Source: JAYFNU01 sp964622315
Lineage (GTDB): Bacteria > Bacillota > Clostridia > Oscillospirales > Ruminococcaceae
Assembly: GCA_964622315.1 (NCBI GenBank)
Contig: CAZUOY010000051.1
Location: 1-13,509, forward strand
Direction of reading: 5' to 3'
DNA length: 13,509 bases
Position numbers and translations under genes: made by a program. The notes under the pieces were generated by a model, which saw nothing but the letters and a program-made list of their open reading frames with translations, ran no database searches and was not told the origin of the DNA. Below, piece by piece: positions 1 to 7,933 of this stretch. Each line of letters opens with the position of its first letter. The first letter of the stretch is position 1.

Positions 1-1294
1 TAGCGGGGAAGTGACGCTTATAGGCAAGCTGGGCGGAAAGCCCCCAGAAAACCTTTACAATGCGAAGGGTCGCCTGCGAAACAGGCTCGGAGGTATCGCC
101 GCCGGGAGGGGAGACTGCGCCGATAGCGGTAATTGCGCCGACGCGGTGGTCGCTGCCGAGGCAGTTGACTATACCCGCTCTTTCATAGAACTCCGCAAGG
201 CGGCTTGAGAGGTAGGCGGGGTAGCCCTCCTCGCCGGGCATCTCCTCAAGGCGTCCGCTCATCTCGCGTAGTGCCTCTGCCCAACGCGAGGTGGAGTCCG
301 CCATGATAGCGACCTTATATCCCATATCGCGGAAATACTCCGCAATTGTTATTCCTGTGTAAATAGATGCCTCACGCGCCGCAACAGGCATATCCGAGGT
401 GTTGGCGATAAGCACCGTTCTTGTCATAAGCGGAAGACCTGTGCGTGGGTCCTTAAGCTCAGGGAACTCCATAAGCACGTCGGTCATCTCGTTGCCGCGC
501 TCGCCGCAACCGATATAGACGATTATATCCGCGTCCGCCCACTTCGCTAACTGGTGCTGAACGACCGTCTTACCCGACCCAAAGGGTCCGGGTATAGCCG
601 CAACGCCGCCCTTGGAAATAGGGAAAAGCGTGTCTATTGTTCTTTGACCCGTTATCATCGGCTCGTTAGGGGGAAGCTTTTCGTCAAACGGACGTCCCTT
701 ACGAACAGGCCATTTCTGAAGCATGGCTATCTCTTTTACGGTTCCGTCGGAAAGTCTCAGCTTTGCTATCGTCTCCTCAATCGTCGCCTCGCCCTCGAAT
801 ATCCATTCGAGCGTTCCCGAAAGCGCGGGAGGAACCATTATTTTTTGTGTTACGGCGGGGGTTTCCTCGACTGTGCCGAGCACGTCGCCGCCCTTAAGAG
901 CCGCGCCGACCTCAGCCGTCGGCTTAAACGCCCACTTCTTTTCGCGAGGAAGCTTCGGTACGTCTATTCCGCGGGTTATGCGGTCGCCGACCTTCTCGTA
1001 TATTACCTCAAGCGGACGCTGTATTCCGTCATAAATTCCGCCTATAAGCCCGGGGGCAAGTTCAACGGACAACGGTTCGCCCGTGGTATATACAGGCTCG
1101 CCCGGTCCGAGACCCGCCGTTTCCTCGTAAACCTGTATTGACGCGCGGCCACCGCGAAGCTCGATAATCTCGCCGATTAACCGCTTTTCGCTGACGCGGA
1201 CGACGTCATACATCTGGCAGCCCTCAAGCCCCGACGCTACGATAAGCGGTCCTGCTACCTTTTCAATTACAGCATTTGTTTTTTGTTCAGTCAT
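1..1294 (-). CDS. ntpA: V-type ATP synthase catalytic subunit A (partial, C-terminus off the left edge)
   Basis: Catalytic, nucleotide-binding subunit of the V1 head; it hydrolyses (or makes) ATP at the A-B interfaces. The first 431 residues are visible, starting with MTEQKTNAVIEKVAGPL. The Walker A loop GPFGSGKT lies at residues 236-243, in the long V-type form that distinguishes A from F-type beta. The conserved DSTSRWAEALREMSGRLEEM stretch and a VSPPGGD motif follow. Reading runs off the edge at KVFWGLSAQLAYKRHFPA, so roughly the last quarter of a ~590-residue protein is missing. The start ATG lies one base after the stop of subunit F, with a GGAG-type ribosome binding site inside the end of that gene, which suggests translational coupling. 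B and D subunit genes normally follow and are expected outside the window. Family assignment is very secure. Confidence 0.97.
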   Translation of the reverse strand, partial: MTEQKTNAVIEKVAGPLIVASGLEGCQMYDVVRVSEKRLIGEIIELRGGRASIQVYEETAGLGPGEPVYTTGEPLSVELAPGLIGGIYDGIQRPLEVIYEKVGDRITRGIDVPKLPREKKWAFKPTAEVGAALKGGDVLGTVEETPAVTQKIMVPPALSGTLEWIFEGEATIEETIAKLRLSDGTVKEIAMLQKWPVRKGRPFDEKLPPNEPMITGQRTIDTLFPISKGGVAAIPGPFGSGKTVVQHQLAKWADADIIVYIGCGERGNEMTDVLMEFPELKDPRTGLPLMTRTVLIANTSDMPVAAREASIYTGITIAEYFRDMGYKVAIMADSTSRWAEALREMSGRLEEMPGEEGYPAYLSSRLAEFYERAGIVNCLGSDHRVGAITAIGAVSPPGGDTSEPVSQATLRIVKVFWGLSAQLAYKRHFPA

Positions 1295-1295
1295 G

Positions 1296-1631
1296 TTAAG
1301 AGTTCTCCTCTACCTCAAACAGGATATCGGCGCCTATCGCCTTTTCGATATTGTCCCGTATATTCTGCATTCCGACCCCGCTGGTTCCGTCACGGTTAGG
1401 TATCGGAATTATCGCGGGGAACGGCTCGGTTTTGTACTTTGCTATAGCCTCCGCCGCCTTTTCCGCCGCTTGCTCGGTAATGTAGATAACCGACGCGCCC
1501 TCGCGTGCAAGGCGGTGAACAGCGCGTTCAATCTCACGCTCCTCGGTCGCGTAAACAGTTTCTGCTCCGAGTGCACCCCACAGCATAACGGAGTCTCTGT
1601 CGCCTATTACGGCTATTTTGTTTTCAGCCAA
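1296..1631 (-). CDS. ntpG: V-type ATP synthase subunit F
   Basis: Small central-shaft subunit (111 residues, usual length ~100-110) that binds subunit D in the rotor and regulates V1 activity; it is called NtpG in Enterococcus. The N-terminus KIAVIGDRDSVMLWGALG is the typical F-subunit opening: a beta strand followed by a glycine-rich turn in a CheY-like fold. VIYITEQAAE in the middle and PIPNRDGTSGVGMQNIRD near the end also match family features. It sits between C (18-base gap) and A (one-base gap), exactly where F is found in Thermus and Enterococcus operons. Confidence 0.93.
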   Translation of the reverse strand: MAENKIAVIGDRDSVMLWGALGAETVYATEEREIERAVHRLAREGASVIYITEQAAEKAAEAIAKYKTEPFPAIIPIPNRDGTSGVGMQNIRDNIEKAIGADILFEVEENS

Positions 1632-1649
1632 GCTTCCGTTCTCCTTTCG

Positions 1650-2606
1650 CTATGCCGTTTTCGCGGCGCGTTTCTTCGCAAACATTTTTCTAAGAGCTCT
1701 GCACTCGTATTCGCCCGTCAACAGATAGTTCGCTATCGGGCCAATACCGAAGGAGTCGTTTCGCTCCTCCTTCACGGTATTAAGCAAACACCTTTGCATA
1801 TATTCCGCCGCGGCGTTCACGGAATTCGTACTGTAAACGGCAAGCGCCGCCTTGATTTCGCCGTCGTTCTCCACGCCTCCGAAAAGCTTGGGAAGCTTGT
1901 CAGCGGGCATATCAAGACCCAGCAGTACTGTCTTCAAATCAATCGAGCCGCCTTCAATTAGCATATCCGAAAGCTCGGATATGCTCCATTTCAGCGCACG
2001 AGCACGAAGCAGACTCGTTACATTGATAAAATCTGCCTTCTTCTTGAAATAGCTAAGGCAAAGAGCGTTCTTGTTCTTCTTAAGCGTGTCGAAGATATAT
2101 CCGAAAACCGCCTTGTCAACAAGCGCACTCAAAACACGCGGGTCAAGTGAAAGCTTCATCCTCTTTTCCGCCTCGTTCATACTTGAGCAAAGCGGCTCGC
2201 CGAGCGGCTCGTATTTCTTCGTATCTACACAGTCGCGGATAAGCGAAGGCTCAAACACACCGCCCGTAAGCGAGGACGCGTCCACAGTGTCGCTTCCGCC
2301 GAGAAGCCTTGACTTCAAGAAAAGCTTAAGGTTTATAGCGTCGAACTCCAGCCAAAAGAGGTTGGTCAGACCCTCGTTCGGAGTTAGGTCGAATATGGTG
2401 TTGCGAATCTCTTTTCGGCGGTAATCTATCAGCGCGTCAACATCGGTCTTGTCGGGATACTCCGCCGAAAAGCCCCAGTCGTTAAGCTGTTTAAGCGCCT
2501 CGGCATAGCCAAGCTCGTTTAGCCGCGCAAGCTTACTCTCGCCCAAAAGAGAATTTTCAATTATCTTTATCCGCCCTACGGCGAACGGGTAGTTATCAGA
2601 GGGCAT
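1650..2606 (-). CDS. ntpC: V-type ATP synthase subunit C (AC39/d-like)
   Basis: Subunit C couples the V1 central shaft to the membrane K ring, sitting as a socket on the ring. The protein has 318 residues, close to the family's usual ~320-340, is mainly helical and has no membrane segment. Recognisable parts are the opening YPFAVGRIKIIENSLL, the segment NLFWLEFDAINLKLFLKSRL and a C-terminal helix with GIGPIANYLLTGEYECRALR, a typical AC39 ending just before the basic tail. The start ATG lies two bases after the stop of subunit E, consistent with tight co-translation. Individual sequence motifs of this family are weak, so the call rests on both sequence and operon position. Confidence 0.92.
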   Translation of the reverse strand: MPSDNYPFAVGRIKIIENSLLGESKLARLNELGYAEALKQLNDWGFSAEYPDKTDVDALIDYRRKEIRNTIFDLTPNEGLTNLFWLEFDAINLKLFLKSRLLGGSDTVDASSLTGGVFEPSLIRDCVDTKKYEPLGEPLCSSMNEAEKRMKLSLDPRVLSALVDKAVFGYIFDTLKKNKNALCLSYFKKKADFINVTSLLRARALKWSISELSDMLIEGGSIDLKTVLLGLDMPADKLPKLFGGVENDGEIKAALAVYSTNSVNAAAEYMQRCLLNTVKEERNDSFGIGPIANYLLTGEYECRALRKMFAKKRAAKTA

Positions 2607-2608
2607 AG

Positions 2609-3229
2609 TTATTCCTCCGAGCCAAAGAGCAGCCTTGAAACCTCGGTTTCGTGCTCCTCTCTGAAAGCGGCAATAAGCGAACCAAATGAACAGCCTATAT
2701 CCGCCTTCTCGCCGACGAGCGTTACGCCGCCCGCTATCTTCGCGGGCTTTCCGAGCTTGAGTGCACCCTTTTTTCCCGCCTTTTCAAGCGCGGCGTTAAG
2801 GTATTCAAGCATTGTCTTTCCGTCAATATACGGCTTTGTGTAACGCTCATAGGTGTCCTCGGGCGTTACGACCGTTTCCGTGCCGCTTTCAGCCGCACCT
2901 ACCACAAGCTTTGCGATAAGCTCGGCGTACTGCCGCCCCTCAAGGCGGCTCAGCTCCGAAAAAGCGTCCTCGAACGCTTTTTCGAGCAACTCGCGTCGCG
3001 AAGCGAGCGAGTTTTTGCGCGCTTCGAGCTTCGCTACAAGCAAGGCGCGGCGGACGATTTCCTCGCCCTCGGCGTTGGCGGCGTCGGCAATTTTGGAAGC
3101 GCGCCGCTGAGCCGCGTCCTTGGCGGAGGCGACGGTCATCTTCGCCTCGTCGTTCGCGCTCGCTTTTATCTGCTCGGCCTCCGCTTTCGCGTCGCCGAGT
3201 ATTGCGTCGATAATCTTGGTTTCAGCCAA
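2609..3229 (-). CDS. ntpE: V-type ATP synthase subunit E (peripheral stalk), TTG start
   Basis: Peripheral-stalk (stator) subunit that pairs with the G/H-type coiled coil and holds V1 to the membrane subunit I. The first ~100 of 206 residues are an alanine/glutamate/lysine-rich helix of coiled-coil character; the rest is a globular domain ending GGVTLVGEKADIGCSFGSL, a typical E-subunit segment, then a short acidic tail. The start is TTG: no in-frame ATG or GTG exists upstream, and a purine-rich AAGGAAGGGA site sits about eight bases before it. Subunit K lies 44 bases upstream and subunit C two bases downstream. Confidence 0.93.
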   Translation of the reverse strand: MAETKIIDAILGDAKAEAEQIKASANDEAKMTVASAKDAAQRRASKIADAANAEGEEIVRRALLVAKLEARKNSLASRRELLEKAFEDAFSELSRLEGRQYAELIAKLVVGAAESGTETVVTPEDTYERYTKPYIDGKTMLEYLNAALEKAGKKGALKLGKPAKIAGGVTLVGEKADIGCSFGSLIAAFREEHETEVSRLLFGSEE

Positions 3230-3273
3230 CGGGTATCCCTTCCTTTCGAGAATAATTTTAGGATATTCGCCGC

Positions 3274-3753
3274 TTAGACCTGTATACCGATAAGAATCAT
3301 AAGAATGGAAACAAGAAGCGCAAGAATTGCGTAGGTTTCAACAAGCGCCGTCATCGTGATACCGCGGGCGGACGCGTCGGGCTGCTTCGCTGTCATATGA
3401 ATTGCGGAAGCCGCAACGTTGCCCTGATAAATAGCCGAGAAAAGACCCGCAATCGCTATAGGCATACACGCCGCAAAGAACTGCCAACCCTGAGTAAGCG
3501 AGAGGTCTACAGCGCCGCCGCCGAGTATACCGGTTTTAATCATAACCATAACGGCGGTAAGGAAGCCGTAGATGCCCTGTGTGCCGGGGAGCGCTTGAAT
3601 AACAAGAAGCTTTCCGAAAAGCTCGGGATTTTCCGCTACGACACCCGCCGCAGCCTTACCGGCGATACTTACGCCGTATGCGGAGCCTATTCCGCAGAGA
3701 ATGGCGGCGATAGCCGCGCCGAGGATTGCAAGGGTAATTCCGTCTGAAAACAT
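3274..3753 (-). CDS. ntpK: V-type ATP synthase subunit K (proteolipid c-ring, Na+-type ligands)
   Basis: Membrane rotor proteolipid of 159 residues, the duplicated 16-kDa form with four transmembrane helices (two hairpins), as in Enterococcus NtpK. Helix 2 carries LPGTQGIYG (L55, T58, Q59, Y62), helix 3 carries AIYQGNVAA (Q110) and helix 4 carries LVETYAIL (E139). These correspond to the E. hirae Na+ ligands L61, T64, Q65, Q110 and E139 plus the helper Y68. As in E. hirae, only the second hairpin has the ion-binding carboxylate. A good GGAGG ribosome binding site lies nine bases before the ATG. Sodium coupling is inferred from these residues, not shown. Confidence 0.96.
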   Translation of the reverse strand: MFSDGITLAILGAAIAAILCGIGSAYGVSIAGKAAAGVVAENPELFGKLLVIQALPGTQGIYGFLTAVMVMIKTGILGGGAVDLSLTQGWQFFAACMPIAIAGLFSAIYQGNVAASAIHMTAKQPDASARGITMTALVETYAILALLVSILMILIGIQV

Positions 3754-3781
3754 TCTGTTTTACCTCCAAAGAGTTTTTAAA

Positions 3782-5659
3782 TTATTTTATTTCCGTGTAT
3801 TTTGCGTTAACCGAAAGCGGCTTGAACTGATAACCGCCGCCCTCGTAGAACTTACCGTAAAACTCGATATACTGTAGGCGGCTCGCGTGGACGTAGGCTG
3901 AAAGCAAGCCCATCGCGAGGTTGAAAACGTGTCCCACAATATATATCGCAAGCGACGGGATAAAGGTAAGCACCGTCATAACCGGTGAGGCGGTAGACTG
4001 AACCATTCCCGCAAGCATATTCATAACCATAGCGACCACCGCCGAGGACATCATCAGCGCGAGTATTCGTGAATAGGAGAGGATATCGCTGACATAGCCC
4101 GTCACGTTATAAAGCGAAAGCAGGCCGCCGCTCAAGCGTTTTACCGGGTTCCATGTGTCGCGCTTACTCATAAGCACAATCATCGCCGCGCCCACAATAG
4201 CCATTATCTTGCCGACAGTCGCCGTCGCGGGAAGGAAAAGAAGCCCCGCGCCCGTTATTAGAACTATCCAGCTGATATTGTCGAAAATTCCTCCGACTAC
4301 GTCGCCCGTTTTAAATGACTTAATCGCGTTCATTACAAGCCCGACGAAGATATGCACCGCGCCGATAACAAAACACATTATCATCATCGGTATAGGGTTG
4401 TAAAGCGGGGTAAAGAGAATGGGCTTGAACCATTCTGCGCCGAAATAGCTACCGAACATTACTCCCCAGAACGCCGTCGTCACGCTCGCATACATTAATA
4501 CTTTTACGAGCTTTCCGAACTCGCCCTTCGGCTTTTTAAGCTTAAGAAACGCCCAAAAGAGAAGCGCCATTACCACGCCGTAGCCAGCGTCCGCCATCAT
4601 CATACCGAAGATGAGCCAATACCACGGCGCCATAACGGGCGTCGGGTCAACCCCCTCAATCGGGTTCGGGCGGCTGTACATATCGGTCAGCGTCTCGAAC
4701 GGAGTTATGAGCCGCTTGTTCTTCGTTTGCGTCGGCGCCAGCTCGTCCTTGTCGGGTTCCGTAAGAAGAAGCTCATAAACCGCGTTTGTGCTTTGCAGTA
4801 TTTCGTCAAGCTCCTTTTCGCGGTCCTCCTCGACCCAGCCCTCAATATAGAAGGTCGCCTCGGTCTGACCGTAGGGAGCCGCAAGCCTTTCGACGTCGGT
4901 ACCGAGCTTGTCGTAAAGAAGCTCTATCGACTCGGCGCTTTCGCTCAACGCCTTCGCGTCTGCGGCGAGAGTCGCAAGCTTATCCTTCTGAGCCTCTATC
5001 TCCTTTTCAAGCCGCGCGGTCTCGTCCGCCGCCGTGCCCTTCTCGGAGGGCGGCGCGGCCTCGATGAAGCCCAGCGACTTTTCAAGCGCCGTTACCTGCT
5101 CCTCGTCGCTCTTATGGTAAACCACAAGCGCGGCGTTGGTTCCCGCCGACGTTCCGAGAAGCTCTGCGTACGCGCCTATCTCCTCTATGCCGTCGGTGAA
5201 GGCGGCAGTCCCCTGAAAGGGGATATAGCCCGTGCGCACTCGCGAGGTTTTTGTGTCGCAAAGCTCGCTTATGGCTATCCTCAGAGGAAGCCACGGGGCA
5301 AGCTGTTCAACGCGGCTTTTCAGAACCGAGATGTCGCTTTCTATGCGAGCCATATCGTTTCTTATCTGCCGCGCCTTTTCGCAAAGCTCGGTTTCTTCTT
5401 CCTTGCTTGCCGTAAGCTCCTCATAGGAGGCTTTGGGCGTTTCACCGAACATGCCCTTCTTGCCGCGATACTTATTTACAAAGCCGAGCGATTCCTTCGC
5501 GTCGGACAGCGAGGACTGCACCCTTTCGAGCGCCTCGTCTTTCACCGTTCCGTCGCTTTCGCGAATCATCATTATCGACGCCTTTTGAAGGGCGGAAAGT
5601 ATCGCGCCGCGGTCGCGTCTGAGCGCATAAATTGTTGCCTTTTTCATAGGAACAATCAT
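3782..5659 (-). CDS. ntpI: V-type ATP synthase subunit I (membrane stator, a-subunit)
   Basis: Membrane stator that forms the ion half-channels next to the K ring. The protein has 625 residues, within the usual ~600-660. The N-terminal ~330 residues are cytoplasmic with long helical, charged stretches. The C-terminal half has about seven to eight membrane segments, beginning near APWYWLIFGMMMADAGYG. The essential arginine is in the conserved motif SDILSYSRILALMM (about R531), and the typical ending HASRLQYIEFYGKFYEGGG is present. The start ATG overlaps the stop of the upstream gene in an ATGA arrangement and has a GAGGTG site about nine bases upstream. A second in-frame ATG four codons later lacks such a site. 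Confidence 0.97.
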   Translation of the reverse strand: MIVPMKKATIYALRRDRGAILSALQKASIMMIRESDGTVKDEALERVQSSLSDAKESLGFVNKYRGKKGMFGETPKASYEELTASKEEETELCEKARQIRNDMARIESDISVLKSRVEQLAPWLPLRIAISELCDTKTSRVRTGYIPFQGTAAFTDGIEEIGAYAELLGTSAGTNAALVVYHKSDEEQVTALEKSLGFIEAAPPSEKGTAADETARLEKEIEAQKDKLATLAADAKALSESAESIELLYDKLGTDVERLAAPYGQTEATFYIEGWVEEDREKELDEILQSTNAVYELLLTEPDKDELAPTQTKNKRLITPFETLTDMYSRPNPIEGVDPTPVMAPWYWLIFGMMMADAGYGVVMALLFWAFLKLKKPKGEFGKLVKVLMYASVTTAFWGVMFGSYFGAEWFKPILFTPLYNPIPMMIMCFVIGAVHIFVGLVMNAIKSFKTGDVVGGIFDNISWIVLITGAGLLFLPATATVGKIMAIVGAAMIVLMSKRDTWNPVKRLSGGLLSLYNVTGYVSDILSYSRILALMMSSAVVAMVMNMLAGMVQSTASPVMTVLTFIPSLAIYIVGHVFNLAMGLLSAYVHASRLQYIEFYGKFYEGGGYQFKPLSVNAKYTEIK

Positions 5660-5964
5660 AGCTTTTGCACCTCGCCGACAATATACCGCACCGCCTTGCC
5701 GCAGTTTTCGCTTGCGGCTAAAACGGCTGCGCTGTCCTTTTTACCCTCCTCGGCGATAAACTCCACCGTTTTTTCGGCGGCCTTCCTGTTCGCCTCGGCG
5801 CGCAGCTTTTCGGCGTTTTCGTTCGCCTTGTCGGTAATCTCCTTCGCCGCCTTTTCGGCTTCAAGCGCTGCCTCGCGTGACCTTGCGCGTGCTTTTGCCA
5901 CGGCGTCGCTCTTTATCTTCGCCGCTTGCTGCTCCGCGTCTTTGATTTTTTCAAGAATATTCAT
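5656..5964 (-). CDS. ntpF: V-type ATPase peripheral-stalk coiled-coil subunit (G/H type)
   Basis: First gene of the ATPase operon. It encodes a ~102-residue, highly charged, alanine-rich single helix beginning MNILEKIKDAEQQAAKIKSD, typical of bacterial V-type G/H stalk subunits (NtpF in Enterococcus) that form a heterodimeric coiled coil with subunit E. A GTG three codons upstream (at 5973) could also start it. I prefer this ATG because GGTGA lies five bases before it and nothing comparable precedes the GTG. The stop overlaps the start of subunit I. Such coiled coils have low sequence identity, so position in the operon carries much of the call. Confidence 0.88.
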   Translation of the reverse strand: MNILEKIKDAEQQAAKIKSDAVAKARARSREAALEAEKAAKEITDKANENAEKLRAEANRKAAEKTVEFIAEEGKKDSAAVLAASENCGKAVRYIVGEVQKL

Positions 5965-6014
5965 AGTCGTCACCGTCGTTTATTACGTCGCTTATCTTAA
6001 GCGCCATTTTTATC

Positions 6015-6023
6015 ATTTTAACA
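6015..6023 (-). promoter_or_regulatory. Extended -10 promoter candidate for the V-ATPase operon
   Basis: Read on the minus strand this is TGTTAAAAT, an extended -10 element (TGnTAAAAT), ending about 50 bases before the first start codon of the ATPase operon. No good -35 hexamer lies 16-18 bases upstream, which is tolerated for extended -10 promoters. It is the best candidate in the gap, but others are possible in this AT-rich stretch. Confidence 0.45.
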
Positions 6024-6030
6024 CATTTAT

Positions 6031-6059
6031 TTGACGAAGTACATATTAAAATGTAATAC
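6031..6059 (+). promoter_or_regulatory. Plus-strand promoter candidate, distal, upstream of pncB
   Basis: TTGACG and TAATAC are separated by 17 bases, a near-consensus housekeeping promoter pointing toward pncB and ending about 145 bases before its start codon. It lies next to the minus-strand ATPase promoter candidate, so the two would compete or share regulation. Confidence 0.4.
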
Positions 6060-6145
6060 TTTTGTTATCTATTATTTACAGCGCTAACCCTCGGTCGATA
6101 AGCACCCCCCCTTCGTTTTGCGTTTCGGCTTCATTTATTTGCATA

Positions 6146-6177
6146 TTGTCACGCTTTGTGTGATAATAAGGTATAAT
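6146..6177 (+). promoter_or_regulatory. Plus-strand promoter candidate, proximal, upstream of pncB
   Basis: A perfect TATAAT at 6172-6177 lies 27 bases before the pncB start codon. The best -35 is TTGTCA at 6146-6151 with an over-long 20-base spacer, so strength is uncertain. Confidence 0.45.
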
Positions 6178-6204
6178 CTAACATAAAACAGAAGGTATTA
6201 ATTA

Positions 6205-7632
6205 ATGGACAAGAATAACCTTACGCTTCTTTGCGACTACTATGAATATACCATGGCTAACGGCTACCACCTTTCGGGCTACGGTAAGAAGAAGGTCTAT
6301 TTCGACGTTTTCTTCCGCACCGTTCCCGACAACGGCGGCTTCGCGATTGCGGCGGGCTTAACGCAGGTAATAGATTACATCAAAAATCTGCGCTTTGACG
6401 AGGACGACATAGCGTATCTTCGCTCGAAGAACGCCTTTAGCGAGCAGTGGCTGAAAAGCTTAGAGAGCTTTCATTTTGACGGCGACGTTTGGGCAATGCC
6501 CGAGGGCACACCAATCTTTCCGGGCGAGCCGATTCTGACCGTTCGCGCCGACGCTGAGCAAGCGCAGATTGCCGAGACCTTTGTGCTGTTGTGTCTAAAC
6601 CACCAGTCGCTCATCGCGACCAAGGCGAGCCGAATAGTCCGCGCCGCCGAGGGCCGCGCGATAATGGAGTTCGGCGCGCGCCGCGCCCAAAACTCCGACG
6701 CCGCCTTCTACGGAGCGCGCGCGGCTTATATAGCGGGCTGTGCCGGCACCTCTTGCACCCTCACCGACAAGTTCTACGACATACCCGCTCTTGGCACAAT
6801 GGCGCACTCGTGGATACAGCTTTTCGACGACGAATACACCGCCTTCAAGACCTTCTGCGAAATCTACCCCGGTAACGCCTCGCTCCTCGTGGACACCTAC
6901 AACGTGCTGAAAAGCGGCGTTCCGAACGCAATTCGCGTTTTCAAGGAGCTTGGAATTACAAAATGCAGTATCCGCATAGATTCGGGCGACATCGCCTACC
7001 TCTCGCAACGGGCAAGAAAGATGCTCGACGAAGCGGGGCTTACCGACTGCAAGATAGTCGCGAGCAACTCGCTGGACGAGAACATTATCCGCGACGTAAT
7101 TAACCAAAAGGGCGCGGTGGATTCCTTTGGCGTGGGCGAGCGGCTAATAACCGCTAAGAGCGACCCCGTTTTCGGCGGCGTTTACAAGCTCGTGGCTGTA
7201 GAGGACGACAAGGGCAACATTATACCTAAGATAAAGATAAGCGAGAACGTTCAGAAGATAACGACGCCGCACTTCAAGAAGGTCTACCGCCTTTACGAGA
7301 ACGCGACGGGCAAGGCGATAGCGGACTATATCTGTGTGCATGACGAGGTGCTGGACACCTCCAAGCCGCTTATTCTCTTTGACCCCGTCTACACCTGGAA
7401 GAAGAAGACGGTCACCGACTTTACCGCGAGGGAGCTTTTGGTGCCTATCTTCAAAAACGGCGAGCTTGTATATAATGAGCCGAGCGTAAAGGAGATACGC
7501 GGCTACTGCGCCGAACAGCTCGACATGCTTTGGGACGAGGTAAAGCGTTTTGAAAACCCCCACAACTACTACGTTGACCTTTCAATGAAGCTTTGGAACA
7601 TTAAGCACGACCTTCTTAACAGAAACGAATAA
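6205..7632 (+). CDS. pncB: Nicotinate phosphoribosyltransferase
   Basis: Makes nicotinate mononucleotide from nicotinate and PRPP (with ATP) in the Preiss-Handler NAD salvage pathway, in the cytoplasm. The 475-residue length fits the family. It opens with LLCDYYEYTMANGY; EFGARRAQ (155-162) is the conserved PRPP/substrate-side motif; the likely phospho-accepting histidine is H201 in LGTMAHSWIQLF; RIDSGD (257-262) and SFGVGERL (307-314) form the phosphate-binding part of the barrel. An AGAAGG-like site precedes the ATG at slightly long spacing. It is transcribed divergently from the ATPase operon. The related nicotinamide enzyme is unlikely given the histidine motif and overall sequence. Confidence 0.96.
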   Translation: MDKNNLTLLCDYYEYTMANGYHLSGYGKKKVYFDVFFRTVPDNGGFAIAAGLTQVIDYIKNLRFDEDDIAYLRSKNAFSEQWLKSLESFHFDGDVWAMPEGTPIFPGEPILTVRADAEQAQIAETFVLLCLNHQSLIATKASRIVRAAEGRAIMEFGARRAQNSDAAFYGARAAYIAGCAGTSCTLTDKFYDIPALGTMAHSWIQLFDDEYTAFKTFCEIYPGNASLLVDTYNVLKSGVPNAIRVFKELGITKCSIRIDSGDIAYLSQRARKMLDEAGLTDCKIVASNSLDENIIRDVINQKGAVDSFGVGERLITAKSDPVFGGVYKLVAVEDDKGNIIPKIKISENVQKITTPHFKKVYRLYENATGKAIADYICVHDEVLDTSKPLILFDPVYTWKKKTVTDFTARELLVPIFKNGELVYNEPSVKEIRGYCAEQLDMLWDEVKRFENPHNYYVDLSMKLWNIKHDLLNRNE

Positions 7633-7643
7633 GGAAAAAGTTT

Positions 7644-7674
7644 CCGCCGCCGCGCAGGAATTGCGCGGCGGCGG
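7644..7674 (+). terminator. Very stable GC hairpin just after pncB
   Basis: A perfect 12-base-pair stem of only G and C (CCGCCGCCGCGC against GCGCGGCGGCGG) with a seven-base loop, starting 11 bases after the pncB stop. No T-run follows, so it is not a textbook intrinsic terminator; it may stabilise the mRNA 3' end or act together with a factor. Confidence 0.5.
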
Positions 7675-7789
7675 TCTGCATATACTATTACCACGGAAGA
7701 TTTACTTTTGACTTTCCGACGAAGACACAGAACCTTGCACTTCTTTATTGAATTGCTCTTTGTTCTTTCTCTTCTTTTCGGTATTAAGC

Positions 7790-7810
7790 AAAAGCGGGTC
7801 TTCCGCTTTT
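7790..7810. terminator. Bidirectional terminator candidate (AAAAGCGG / CCGCTTTT)
   Basis: A perfect 8-base-pair stem, AAAAGCGG and CCGCTTTT, with a five-base loop. The A/T ends give a short T-run in either direction. It lies about 160 bases after pncB and 120 bases beyond the end of the lipoprotein gene, so it could end read-through from both sides. Confidence 0.45.
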
Positions 7811-7861
7811 ATCTGCGCCGTTTTAAGCGGCGGGGCATCTTAGCAAACACTCGTTTTTGGG

Positions 7862-7888
7862 CAAAGGAAAAGCCGCCCTGCGGCGGCT
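7862..7888 (-). terminator. Intrinsic terminator of the Ig-like lipoprotein gene
   Basis: On the minus strand AGCCGCC-GCAG-GGCGGCT forms a perfect seven-base-pair stem with a four-base loop, followed by TTTCCTTT. It lies about 45 bases after the stop of the lipoprotein gene and in the right orientation. Confidence 0.75.
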
Positions 7889-7933
7889 AAACCAAGGATG
7901 ACTACATTATTATTGCATATTCGACATAATTTG

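Larger units (their letters stand above)
7633..7933. other. Convergent intergenic region, no gene supported
   Basis: Between the ends of pncB (plus) and the lipoprotein gene (minus). It contains three hairpins, listed separately, and no reading frame with a ribosome binding site or recognisable protein. A 60-codon plus-strand frame at 7708-7890 has a basic, low-complexity translation, runs through two of the hairpins and is not accepted as a gene. Confidence 0.6.

Noticed and set aside
554..1141. 195-codon plus-strand frame opposite subunit A
   Set aside because: The minus strand here encodes unmistakable V-ATPase A sequence including the Walker A loop.
4727..6034. 435-codon open frame on the plus strand
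   Set aside because: It lies antisense to subunits I and G/H of the ATPase; its translation is arginine/leucine-rich with no family features. It is a mirror of codon bias in the real genes.
6595..7107. 170-codon minus-strand frame inside pncB
   Set aside because: Antisense to the conserved core of nicotinate phosphoribosyltransferase, with no ribosome binding site or family match.
7708..7890. 60-codon plus-strand frame after pncB
   Set aside because: Basic, low-complexity translation, no ribosome binding site, and it runs through the hairpins of the convergent terminator region.
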